A stretch of DNA of 64,000 bases. It comes from Boswellia sacra (taxonomy: Eukaryota; Streptophyta; Magnoliopsida; Sapindales; Burseraceae). How positions within the stretch are numbered: position 1 is the first letter of the stretch; each line of letters opens with the position of its first letter. The position numbers and the translations under genes are program-made. The notes under the pieces are model-generated. The model searched no databases. It was not told the DNA's origin and worked only from the letters and a program-made list of their open reading frames with translations. The stretch is from assembly GCA_013180625.2 (NCBI GenBank), contig SNVD02013132.1, forward strand, positions 1-64,000, in the 5' to 3' direction. Below, piece by piece: positions 24,863 to 35,500 of the stretch.

Positions 24863-26765
24863 ATGGCACCCAAATTGCGTTCTCAGTCAAGAACAATGAA
24901 ACCGGCACTTCATGATTCACCATCATAAACGTCGTTCCAAGAAACTGGACCAAAGGAGTCACACCAACTTGACAAGAAACTCATGAGAATGTTGATCCTC
25001 TACAGGAGCTTGAACAAGGATCGAATGTTGATAAAGAAACATTAGAGGCTCAAAACGAAGAAGAAACACTATCTTGTAATTATGATGATCCAGCTAGGAG
25101 CAAAAACTATAACATGCATGTGAATCAATTTGATGCTCTTAAAGGTTTCAATCCCATTGAAGGCAAATTTGTCTCTAAAGAAGCAAAGGAGAGACATTAA
25201 AACCTATATTTCAATAAGGGAGCTCTGGAAGGAACGGTTTGTCAAAGTGGAGACCTTTGCCACATATGCTCTTGATGCTCTTCTTCAAGACAGGTAGTAA
25301 AGCAAATTAATAACACAGTTACAACTCCCTACTACTTCCTTACATAGACAGTTTTATGCAAATGTGATTGATGATGTGAATGATCCTTCCAAAGTCAAAA
25401 ACCATTTAGTTTATTATAAGGGCAAAGATGTCCAATTCTCTCTGAATGAAATCAATGATTTTGTAGATATTCATAGGGGTTCTGAACATGAAATTTACTC
25501 TTTGAAATTGACTAAAAGTATGATCTCGAAAGAGCTTACTGGTTTTATTATCACAGGTCAAGAAAAGTTAATCAATCACAGTTATTGCCCACGTATAGAA
25601 TATTGAGCAAGATTGCTAAATACAACTGGACCTTTACCTCTCATTCAACTGCAATTAGTTATGACAGAGCCAAGTTTTTGTATTGCTTAGGCAAGAATAA
25701 GAGTACTAATTTGGGATTGTGGATATTTGATTATATCATTCCTTCTGCTAAGAACCATTTCCAAAGATTACCTTTTCCTTGTCTCATAATGGGAATTCTT
25801 ATGAAAAATAGCATTACACTTGGAGTTGATGATATCATTGAACCACTAAAGTCTCCTATCATAAGTGGTTTTATGAAAAGAGTAAGGGGGCAATAAAGAG
25901 ATGATGATGAAAAGGATCCTAAAGAAGAAGTTAATTGAGAAGCTGATGAAGAAGAAGAGAGGAGGAAGTTAAACCACCTCCAAAAAGGGCTAGATTGACC
26001 ACAAAGCAGTCCATAGAATCTATTAAGGAGACATTGCAAAACTTGGCTAACAATTTAGCATATGTTTTGTAGAAATAGCAGAAAATTTTGGCTAATCAGC
26101 AAAAACTTATGGAAGAACAAAAAGAGAATTATGCTAAGATTCAAGCTCATCATGACTCCTTGTTAAAGCATTTTGCTGGATTTTTAGGATCAGTTCTATC
26201 ACCTCCAGGTCCTTGACAATCTAAAGTTCTAAATAGTCAATCCCCTGCTACAACTACATAAGAAGATGCTCTACCAATTCTAGTTACTGCTACCGACATT
26301 CCTATTTCTGTATCTCTAATTTCAGTTTTCACCATTACAACTGCCACAACCACTGCTCAGGAACCAGTGTCATCACCACCTACTTCACCAGTCATTCTTA
26401 TCATGTAGAAATCACCACTTCCATTCTAATTGCCACCACACCTCTTATTGCTCCAACAGAATCTATTGCAACTGAAATCAATATTCTAGTCACTCAACCT
26501 CTAGGTTAGTCCACAGCAGCATATCATCATTCATCATCCACTTTAGCTTAAAAAGATATTTCCTTACCAATTGTTGCAGTTACTTCATTTTTGCAAATGT
26601 CTACCATTCCACCAGACGATTGTAGCTCAACAAGCTAAAGACATTGCAGAGACTCTTACTACAATGGCAACCACTTCATCTGAGCACTCTACTCCAATCC
26701 CCTCACCAAATGTTCTTCAAACCAGGCAAAGACCAAGGACAAGAGGTGATTTTCTTAAAAGATGA
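24863..26765 (+). pseudogene. Extra 3' ORF of the Sirevirus-type element (plant transposon protein domain)
   Basis: It starts with MAPKLRSQSRTMKPALHD at 24863 and is broken by several stops and shifts. The most conserved part (25350-25900) reads HRQFYANVIDDVNDPSK, LVYYKGKDVQFSLNEINDFV, and further on SHSTAISYDRAKFLYCLGKN with IFDYIIPSAKNH. It resembles the uncharacterised 'putative plant transposon protein' domain found in many plant retroelement ORFs. After it come an acidic stretch, a possible coiled coil (about 26040-26160) and a Ser/Thr/Pro-rich tail ending RQRPRTRGDFLKR. The position between pol and the 3' LTR is that of the env-like ORF of Sireviruses, but no signal peptide or membrane anchor was recognised, so an envelope role is not supported. 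Confidence 0.65.
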
Positions 26766-27084
26766 TTCTTGCCTAGAAAATTTATCACCATCAAAAGTAG
26801 TGCTCTTTGGCACTTTATGAAGAAAAATGGGACTAATGATTTTTTGATGTTTTGACTTTAGGAGGAGAAGAGCACACTTAGGGGGAGTAATGATTATTAA
26901 TATTATTTGGTTTGAACTTCATTTTTAGCTTGCTTGTTTGTTTTGGTTTGGTCTGTATGAACTTGATATTGTTGTCTAACCAAGTTCTTTAACAAGATGA
27001 TTTTAGTGCAGCTCAAATTTGTTTGCTTGTTATAGTTAATTGACTTTTTCTAGGATATGTTTATTTGGTGTTTTTCTCACAAAA

Positions 27085-27100
27085 TGCCAAAGAGAAAGAT
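27085..27100 (+). other. Polypurine tract before the 3' LTR
   Basis: GCCAAAGAGAAAGAT directly precedes the TG of the 3' LTR. Another purine-rich motif, TTAGGGGGAGTAATG, lies about 220 bases upstream (26878-26892). Repeated PPT-like motifs upstream of the 3' LTR are a described trait of Sireviruses. Confidence 0.65.
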
Positions 27101-27919
27101 TGTTAGGACAAAGCCATATGGACTACCACGTGTCTTAGTCAATCTATGTGGTATTGATGTGTTGGCATTTTGAGAGAAAACAAATCGTGTGATATTTTAT
27201 TACTTTAGTACTTTCTTATTTTAACATATTCAGTTAAGCGTTACTTAGCTAAATAATATATTCCAGGATATGGATTTGGATTAGGAAAGTTTTTATTCTA
27301 ATCTCACTTTAGGAAAAGATATATAATTTGTGATTGTTTGCTCAATATCCTAATGTGATTTAGCTTTCCTATATCTTCAAGACTTTCAGGATAATGAATG
27401 ATTTCTGAAGATCTTGAAGAATCCTTGTTCAATAAGGAAAGTTCACTGGACGTGTGTATCAAGAAGATTTTAGTTTATGTTTAGTTATCGTTTTTATGTG
27501 CAAGCTATTTTGATTAAGCTTAAGTAGTGATAAGACTTGATACTTATTACGAGCGTGATAGTCAACTGGGTTTGATTATCTTTTTGGGCAACTGTAATAC
27601 AATTTGAGAGGGATTCAAATTATGGGGAGTGCAACAAGTAAGGAAGCTGGTTACTACGGATCGAGTTCTTGGTGACTAGAACGTTGTTTATATAGGATAG
27701 GTGAGTGCAAGTGAAGAGTGAGTTCATCAACCGTAAAGTCCTAGTCCTTGTAAGCGTGAACATTGTAGTGAATTGCAGTTTAACTGCTCATGGATGTAGG
27801 CTTGTCTAAGCTGAACCACGTAAAACTCTTCTACGCAATTTTTAAGTACTTTTGTTTTATTTTACTTAACTGCGTTAGTTTTCTGTGATGTAACTATATC
27901 TACGGCTTTAGAACTAGCA
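27101..27919 (+). repeat. 3' LTR of the Sirevirus-type element
   Basis: 819 bp from TGTTAGGACAAAGCC to TAGAACTAGCA, homologous to 14909-15720. The following TGATG pairs with TGATC before the 5' LTR. Confidence 0.9.
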
Positions 27920-29736
27920 TGATGTATACATTTTGCGAAGAATAATTTGCATAATTTTAAATCTTTTTGTATGGTGGCCGGATGCCACTATTAAGATTCA
28001 TTTAGTTTTAGTTTCTCTTCTAAATAATGTTTTATTTTAATGTCAATTTTGATTAATATTGCTAGATTGAAGGTTTGACAAATTCGAACATCTATTATGT
28101 ATATTAAGGCCTTCTAAATTGGCTACCTAATGTTTAAAAAAGTTTTTCAGTTTCTCTATAAATACTTAAAAAAAGATAATCTTAAGTAATTTGTTATCAA
28201 ACTAGAGAGGTTTGTTATTCTTTACATAGAGTTGAAGTTGGAAAAAAATATATAATATTTCAAATAAGTTCAATGGTAGCATATGTGTGTGTGTGACTTA
28301 CTATAATTGGATAGATTATTCACAATTTCGTTTTACGTTGATTTCTTGACAGAAAGATTCATCTATGTTGATGCTACTCATTTTGTGTTCAATTTTGTTT
28401 GACTAAAACTCTTGCTATTGATTTGTTGTGCTGTAATCTGCTACATGACCTAATGATGGTGTATTCCAAAATTCTGATCACTACTAATTTCATTCTTTAA
28501 TGTCGATGCATACTTCATGAAACTGTTGTAGAATGAAATCAACAGATATGTTTTGAATCAAATTTGTACATCTTAATATTAATATTAAAAAATGATGTTC
28601 AAGTTGTAACTAACACAATTTACGATAGGTAGTAGAATAGATTCACTCAATTAATAAAACTTATTTATGATTTTATGTCTTCGATGATGAGGTTATTATA
28701 TGCTTTCGCAATATAAAAACATGTTGAGAAAAAAATTATAGTTACATCTACAGATAATGAATATGAAAACTTAGTAATTGTTTATTAATTAAGTTGTTAA
28801 ACATTTTAGATTGTATCAGTCCTCTACAATATATGTCCTTTCTAATACTATTGTACAATTTGTTCCCTCGTGAACTAAATTTCTAACTCCGCCACTAGGT
28901 ACAAGTCAACATCCCCTGGATATACAAGGAAAGATCATTTTGGTCCGAAACAGCTTCCACTCACGTGCTTCTAGACCTACAACCCCGGCTGTTGATCTCC
29001 TTTGCCAACTTGATCATCGAAGTGCAGGCTCTGCCGCTCGGGCCCCTGTTTCTTGTCTCTTGGTGGGGCCCCATGATCCGGGTCATGGCCTACCTACAGA
29101 GCTGAGTTCATTGGACGGAATAGGCATCTTGGATGGTTTCCTAAGCCAAGTCTAAAATGAATTGAAATATATATATAGAGTAGCTTTAGACTTATAATAT
29201 ATATTTTATATTTTATAATTTAATATATAATTTATATTATAAAAATTTATTGAAAGAGAAAAACAAAAAATAAGAAAAGTTATGTCTTCAATCGAATTTT
29301 ATTATGCATATTATTATATCAAATTGTAAAATTTAGATTTTATGTAGATTATAAATCTAGTATTTTTTATATATATACAAAGTGTCAAGATTAGATTAGG
29401 ATATATAATCATTTATAAAGTATATCCGTAAGTTGACTAATAAAAAAAAATCATAAAACAACTTGCTTTTACCTTGATGTTTTGAACAAAAGTCAAAATT
29501 TGAGTAATGTAACACCTAAACTTGGCTTGGGTCTATTTTTTAATTCATCTCATATTGGTCTTACTAGAACTGGTTAATTTGCTTATTATAAAGTTGAAGT
29601 AAGTCCGGCGGTAATTAAAAAAAAAAATAAAGGTTCAAAATAGTTTACCTATTTTTTGTTGGCATTTTGGTAAAATGGCATTCAGAAACCTCATATTCAT
29701 GTCATGGTTTGATGACCACCTGCAATTAGAAGCGTG
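27920..29736. other. Intergenic DNA, with a GC-richer island at 28905-29155
   Basis: No gene was recognised. The segment 28905-29155 is distinctly GC-richer than its surroundings and is open in one frame (71 codons from 28940) and nearly open in another, but neither frame shows a domain I recognise. A phrase just before it, CTAACTCCGCCACTA, is common in plant repeats. It may be the edge of a transposon or a decayed exon. Confidence 0.45.
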
Positions 29737-31172
29737 TAGAGTTATTTGCACCAAAAAAATTGATCTGAACACCCATTTCTTCTACAGACCCAATTACAAA
29801 AATTATAAAATTTGGTCCTTACTCAGGAAACCTCTTTATATCCCTAACATAACCTTGATTAAAATTTTAATTTTTTATATTATTATTATTTCTTTTATCT
29901 CTCAGTCTAAAAACGCGTCTCCTCTCCAACGTCAAAATTTGTTTCTATGCGTTCATTCTACAAAAACCTTGTTTTTCTGTAAATCATTTTCTTCCCAATC
30001 CAATTGATCTCTAAACTAAAACTCAGGAGTATGTTTCAGAATGTTGGGTGTGCAACCAAAGTCCCACATTGGCTAGACATGGGAAAGATCATGGGCATAT
30101 AAGTGTGGACAAGTATTCCATTGGTATGAGGCCTTTTGAGTAGAACCCAAAAACAAATCCATGATGGCTTAGGCCCAAAGTGGACAATATCATACCAATG
30201 TGGAGTTTTGGGCTGTCTATGGAAACCCAATAAGTGGTATCAGAGCCCAGGCCCAGACTTAGCCAGGAGAATATGTGATGAAAATTCTCAGACCCAAACA
30301 AATGGTGGTGAGCCCCCGGATCCGTGGTTGAGCTCTCGAGGTAGGAAGGCAGCCTTGATGAAGCAAGACGGATGGCTCTCGAGGTAGACAAAGGCCTCGA
30401 TGAAGCATACAAATGAATGATCATTTGTGGGGAGGCTCGGGAAAAAAAAAATACAAAATAGTATGGTCCTTTGTTTGAGGGGGGGATTGTTGGGTGTGCA
30501 ACCAAAGTCCCACATTGGCTAGACATGGGGAAGATCATGGGCATATAAGTGTGGACAAGTATTCCATTGGTATGAGGCCTTTTGGGTAGAACCCAAAAAC
30601 AAATCCATGATGGCTTAGGCCCAAAGTGGACAATATCATACCAATGTGGAGTTTTGGGCTCTCTATGGTAACCCAATACAGAAGATAATTAGTATTTAAA
30701 TTACAAGTGAGTGGATGAACAAAGTTTGCACCATTGATACAATGTGGAAGTTTGATATGAAATGGAGTGGAGTGGTTGATTAATAGTTTGTGCAGTTTTG
30801 CTGTGTTTCTATGTTTAAATCATTAGTTTATTTAATCACGTACATAGATCTTAATCAATTTTTTAATAAGTTTTCCATTTGAAGTCCTGAAAATTGTGAT
30901 AATAAGAAGAAAGACAAGTATGACTTTTAAACGAGAAAGAAAATTGGATAAGAAGAAAGATAATAATAATTTTAAAATAGAAAGAAAATTAGGGTGTTTA
31001 TGATAAGAAAGATGAAGATTAAAACTATATTTTATTTATTTAAATTTTTTATTTTTAAAATAAAAAAATTCATTTTTAATAGTAAATTGTTTAACCGGTA
31101 TTTTGGTAATATAAATCTTTATTTAAAAATGGGTGTTCAGAGTGAGATTTTTTTTTGGTGCAAATAGCCCTA
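29737..31172. mobile_element. TIR element hosting the TRIM
   Basis: The left end TAGAGTTATTTGCACCAAAA ... CTGAACACCCATTTCTT is matched in reverse complement by the right end (GGGTGTTCAG ... TTGGTGCAAATAGCCCTA). The inverted repeats are about 45 bp. Without the TRIM at 30042-30678 it would be about 0.8 kb. A truncated relative of the right end is at about 42820-42860. No target duplication was found, so class (MULE-like MITE?) and exact borders are uncertain. The 110 aa frame at 29675-30007 is AT-rich and lacks any domain. Confidence 0.5.
30042..30678 (+). mobile_element. Complete TRIM retrotransposon
   Basis: Two 191 bp LTRs (30042-30232 and 30488-30678) differ at only four positions by my count. 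Each starts TGTTGGGTGTGCAACC and ends ACCCAATA, with imperfect TGTTGGGT/ACCCAATA inverted termini. The 5' LTR is followed within two bases by TGGTATCAGAGCCCAGGCC, the initiator tRNA-Met primer site. The 3' LTR is preceded by a polypurine tract (TTTGAGGGGGGGAT). CAGAA flanks the element on both sides (30037-30041 and 30679-30683), a perfect 5 bp duplication. The 255 bp interior codes for nothing; long open frames over it are chance. Such elements depend on enzymes supplied in trans. Confidence 0.95.
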
Positions 31173-31489
31173 TCATTATAAAATAGATAATTGTACATTC
31201 AATTTTAATTAAAACCAATAAAGAATATGATCAAGTAATTATTCAATATTATTGAAATCCAATAATACTTTATGAAACATGAACAATAATCATGAATTTA
31301 GTCTAGGAACAGTCAAAATGAATAATGTCTAAGAACAGTATCCATAAATAGTGACATATTAACATTATTGATAACAATCTTAGTGAATCATGTGTTATTA
31401 TAATTTTCACTGTTTATTTAGTGATAAATGAAAATTAGTGACACATTTATCATAGTAGGTTTTTCTATTTATATTACATATTATTTGTG

Positions 31490-31622
31490 ACATTTTTTTT
31501 TATAATACGGCCCCTCCCTGACTAATCCCGTAGAGGATCCCTTGTGCCCCCAGTGCCAGATCCCAAGCACTGTATCTGAAGCCCATCAACCAACTGAGCA
31601 TATTGTTTGTGCTCGCATGCTG
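31490..31622 (-). mobile_element. Possible tRNA-derived SINE
   Basis: On the - strand the segment has an A-box-like TGCTCAGTTGGTTGATGGG, a GC-rich body with GGGATCCTCTACGGGATTAG, and ends GCCGTATTATAAAAAAAAA. The tail and the tRNA-like head suggest a SINE. A good B box could not be pointed to, and no flanking duplication was found. Confidence 0.4.
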
Positions 31623-31864
31623 TATAAAATTTGGTACATCTTGACTGGTTTTAGACCCCACTTTGCAATTTTAGACTCAACTTGGGATTTTGGACTCATT
31701 TAGAGTATGAAATAATCTCGAATTGGATTCATCCCATTGACGTAAGTTTCCCAAAAGTAACATCAATAGATACAACATGATTTTCGTACATTTTTAACTT
31801 TTGGTCAAATAAACCTTAGTTTACTAGAGAATCTTCCCTTGCTTATTTGTATATTGCATGCACT

Positions 31865-32830
31865 TAGGGGTCAAAACTTTTTACGTAACCCACAAATCTG
31901 ACACGATACAACATAAAAATCAATAAATTTAGATTTATCTTAATAATATTTAGGTTATATTTAGATCAAAATTTTTAATCTGTTTAATAATTGTGTCGTG
32001 TTCAGATTGAGGGGTTACACGAATCTGTTTATGACAAGATTAATACGAATAAAACACGATAGCACGACTGACATAGATTGACAAGATTATTTCTAAATTG
32101 ATGCAATTACAAATATAAATTAATTTTAAAATATTAATCACTAAACTAAGACAATTTAATCATTACACTTTAATTATTTGTTTAAAATAAGTTTAATTCT
32201 TTTGCAATTTAATCAAGGTAATTGCTGATTTTTGGCATGTGCTCTCCTATGTGAAGAATAATTATTCAATCTGGATATATAATGCATTATATGTTTATTA
32301 GATGTTTAAATTCAAGGTTGTATTTTTTATTAATTTTGATATGATCTTGAACTAATCTTAATTTTTTTTCCATATATTTTTTTAGGTTGCTTAAGAGTTA
32401 AAAAAATGTAATAAATTTTTTTTTGAAGTTAAATTATATTTGAAGTTTTTATACAATGCGATATGTAGTTCACTTTTTATTGTGCCGTGGATAAATTTTA
32501 AATATTTTCTTATTATTACTTTTTCAATTTAAAAATACTAAAATAGATTAAAAATTATAATGCATAATCGTGTTGATCATTTAAACGTATCATAATCATG
32601 TCTATAAAACGTGTCATAAATATATCAAATATTCAAACGTGTCATAATCGTATTAAACATATCATATTTGTATCTTTTATAAGTTGTTTATTATTCGTGC
32701 TTGTGTATCGTATCGTATCACTCATTTAATAATTAGATCTTGTTCATGTTGAGTCTTCTTCATATAAATAATAAATATATCGTATTTAAATTATATCTAT
32801 TTTTATCATATCACAGTTTGATATGACAAG
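31865..32830. mobile_element. hAT-like decayed remnant
   Basis: It begins TTAGGGGTCAAAAC and contains repeated GTGTCGTGTTC, CACGATAGCACGAC and CGTGTCATAATCG words, as in the elements at 5720-6292 and 12880-13400. The right end is not clear and there is no transposase frame. Confidence 0.35.
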
Positions 32831-34201
32831 AATATAAACTACTAATAACTTGAATTTTTATTATGTACACTCGAATAAATATAATAAAATTAAAGAATAG
32901 AAAGAAAAAGCCAGGACTCCCTTATAATCCTGGCAGGTAATTAGCTAGCAGTCTCTGCTCTTGAAGACTTACACGCAGCTTCTAAATAGAGATCGGCAAT
33001 GACATGAGAGCAATAATACTCTCTTCAAGTTGAAAGCCGAAAGGCAAATGGCCAAGTTGCACAACCCAAGTTGTTTCTTGACTTGAAATTGGCGACCGAT
33101 CTCTTTCTTTGTCCCTCTGTCTCCATCTCATCATGACTGTCTTCGTATTCCAAGTTTTAGGGTCCCACGCTTTTTACTTTCCGATCATGCATGATGGGTC
33201 TGTTCGATCTGTCACCATTTTTAGATGCTGATTTCATCACTACTGGCCATACTGTTGTCCCGTCTAATCACTTTGATCGATGTCTCATCATCAGCTAGTT
33301 TACACAAGGAATGATGTCAACACTTTTAGTGTCTTTATACTCTTTTATATAATCTCTATTATACGTATTCGGAGGTGTCCATAAAATTTTAATTAATGAC
33401 AATTCTGTTATGATTAATTATTATCATATAATTTAGGCAAAGAAATAAGCAGAACAAATAAAAGAGTATCCAATCAATGATGTGCCGCATGATCTTAATT
33501 CTCCTTCTAATTTTTTTATTAGAAGGTTAATATTAAGGAAAATTAAAAAAAAAGACTAAATATAAGTATAAATTATAAAAATAAGTCTATTTCTAAAAAT
33601 TTATATATCATAATTTTTTATTATGTATTTAATATATATTATTGAATATATTATTGAATATTATCTGATACATCTGTCGAACAAAATTATAACATATAAA
33701 TTTAAAAAATATGCTTATTTATCAAACAAACTCTCTAATTTAATTAAGATATTTTTTTTTATTTTCAGTTATGCTAAAATTAAGTCACACGTGCCCACTA
33801 AATTAAATTTCGAGTATATTAACCCAACAATAGTACATTCGAAACCCTATGCGGTGTGTTCATCGGGGAATACTTGCTTCTAAACTCTTCGTAGATCACT
33901 ATTTTTAAAAACTATAAAATATACATATAATATAATTATATGTATTTGGTATAGAAATAATTAAAAGAAATATTTATTTATCTATTAAAAAAGTTCTTCA
34001 ATCTCGTCATTCTATCAAGCCCAGAACAAATCCAACTGGTACTGTTGAAAATCATTCAATATAATTTGCATAATATGTAAACTCATTATCAACAAAGAAC
34101 AACCCAGTAAACTTAAACATAAAGTGGTCATTTTTTTTTCTATTAGCGAAGGAAAACAAAACCAAGGGGAATTATATTAAGTTACGAGTACAAATCAACA
34201 A
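32831..34201. other. Intergenic DNA downstream of the ZF-HD gene
   Basis: The part 32930-33330 has ordinary GC content and no repeats but no open frame with a domain; it may be regulatory or a lost transcript. The rest is AT-rich. The 3' UTR of the ZF-HD gene lies somewhere below 34202; no AATAAA signal was located with confidence. Confidence 0.5.
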
Positions 34202-34855
34202 CTAGACACCAACCACAGGCTGTGGCAGCGGCGGCTGAGGAGTAGCCTCCGGAGAATGAGAAGCAGATTCCCTACGGCGATGGGCATTCTTGTTATTATG
34301 CATCCAAACCTTCATCACATTCCTCTTGATCCCAAGCTCATTGCAGAAGCGGTTAAGCGCGACCTCTTGATGCCTCTGTATTCTCCAACCTATCCTCTCC
34401 GCAAACTCCAACATTCTCTCTTTCTGTTCTTGGGTCAACTTGGTTCTACACCTCTTGCTCTTCACAGGCCCCACGTTCAGGTTCACGTCCTCTCTCTCGG
34501 GCGTCTCCGACCGTCGATCATGATCATCATAACCATACGTATGATGAGCAGGGCTGTAAAGCAACAATGGGGGAAGTTGGACAAGATCGCGGTGGTGGTG
34601 GTGATGATGATGGGTTGTGGGATTTCCAAGGAGTTCTTGTCTGTGGAAGTTGCGGTGACAGCCACAGGCTGCACAAATGAGGGAAGGTGTGGGCATGAAC
34701 TCACCACAGCCATCGTTGGCATGGCGGCCAAGGGAGGCGGCGTGGTTTCTCATGCATTCTTTGTATTTGATTTTGGTGTTGCAGTGATGGTGACGGTGAT
34801 GGTGATGATCATGATCATCATTGTGGGGTTGATAGGGTACGAGACTGAGATCCAT
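34202..34855 (-). CDS. Zinc-finger homeodomain (ZF-HD/ZHD) transcription factor
   Basis: This is a 217-aa intronless protein starting MDLSLVPYQP at 34855. The open frame runs 77 codons further upstream, but that part is low-complexity and unlike the family, so the internal Met is preferred. Residues 31-74 form the ZF-HD dimerisation zinc finger (YKECMRNHAA ... NDGCGEFMP ... CAACGCHRNFHR), with its Cys/His set present. Residues 134-191 form the plant homeodomain (KRCRTKLTQEQKERMLEFAE ... VMKVWMHNNKN), with Met beside the recognition-helix Trp as in this family. Histidine runs flank the finger (residues 17-24 and 82-88), and the C-terminus is proline-rich. Basic stretches could serve as nuclear localisation signals. 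Family members bind ATTA-type sites as homo- or heterodimers in development and stress responses; the particular paralogue cannot be named. It is the only intact host gene seen here. Confidence 0.93.
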   Translation of the reverse strand: MDLSLVPYQPHNDDHDHHHHRHHHCNTKIKYKECMRNHAASLGRHANDGCGEFMPTPSLICAACGCHRNFHRQELLGNPTTHHHHHHHRDLVQLPPLLLYSPAHHTYGYDDHDRRSETPEREDVNLNVGPVKSKRCRTKLTQEQKERMLEFAERIGWRIQRHQEVALNRFCNELGIKRNVMKVWMHNNKNAHRRRESASHSPEATPQPPLPQPVVGV

Positions 34856-35500
34856 GTTGGGGAAAACAAAGGCGAAGAATGGAGAGAGTATGGTAGTAGT
34901 AGTAGGGCTAAGTAGTGGTGGTGGGTGGTGGTGATTGAGTGAGAGTTTTTGTTTAAGAAAAGAGATTAAGAGGATTGGAAGTTGGAAGTGTAAAAGTTGG
35001 GTAATTTTCGTGACTGTGAGGGAAGCGTGAGTTGAATTTAAGACACAACACAACAAGGAGTACGCTTCTTTGCTTAAAATAAACACTTCTCACTACTTGA
35101 CTGAAATTTCATAGAGTGTCTAATCTAACACTATCACCCTTGGATTGAACAATACCTATTAGAGGAATGCTAACAACTCTATTTGGGATCACTCTACACT
35201 TCTTATATGAATACTTGGCTTGTCCACAAAATTTAATTGGTAGTTTGAGTTTATATTTTACTTGTCAATCGCATTTCTCAATTTATTATTGAACAAAAAT
35301 AACCAGAAATAACCAAAATGGGCGAGTTATTTCGATATATAGCAGATTTAATTAATTACTCTTTTCATTGCCTAGTAAAAAAGTGCTGAGTAAGCTTTTG
35401 ACAGGTGTTGATGGATGGATCTTGTCTACTCCTAACTATTAATGAATTGGTCTCCTCTACTCACAACTACTCTTATTTTTGTTCCTTCTTCTTTCTCATA
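34856..35500 (-). promoter_or_regulatory. 5' leader and promoter region of the ZF-HD gene
   Basis: Purine/pyrimidine-rich low-complexity leader (CT-rich on the coding strand) lies just upstream of the start codon, followed by AT-rich DNA. No definite TATA box was assigned. A MULE-type MITE begins at 35501, so the undisturbed upstream region is only about 650 bases. Confidence 0.45.

Larger units (their letters stand above)
14909..27919 (+). mobile_element. Ty1/copia retrotransposon of Sirevirus type, complete but decayed
   Basis: Two related LTRs (14909-15720 and 27101-27919) start TGTTAGGACAA and end in CA. The flanks TGATC and TGATG agree at four of five bases, consistent with a 5 bp duplication. 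The 5' LTR is followed by an initiator-tRNA-Met primer site, and the 3' LTR is preceded by a purine-rich tract. Inside are gag, protease, integrase, reverse transcriptase and RNase H in copia order, then an extra ORF before the 3' LTR, the layout of Sireviruses. A solo LTR (19466-21279) and a second LTR-like insertion (about 22074-23922) account for about 3.7 kb. Many stops and shifts and a mutated integrase residue show it is dead. Confidence 0.9.

Noticed and set aside
24863..26765. Calling the extra copia ORF an envelope gene
   Set aside because: The position fits but no signal peptide, fusion-like segment or membrane anchor was recognised in the broken frame.
30089..30676. 195-codon frame on - over the TRIM
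   Set aside because: Its two ends translate the two LTRs, giving a repeated peptide; the non-coding TRIM structure with primer site and polypurine tract explains the sequence.
34256..34915. 219-codon open frame on + opposite the ZF-HD gene
   Set aside because: It is the antisense shadow of the GC-rich, histidine-coding gene; its composition mirrors the real frame and shows no domain.
34915..35086. Upstream extension of the ZF-HD frame to a Met at 35086
   Set aside because: The extra 77 residues are low-complexity and unlike the family; MDLSLVPY at 34855 starts a normal-length ZF-HD protein, and the upstream part is better read as 5' leader.
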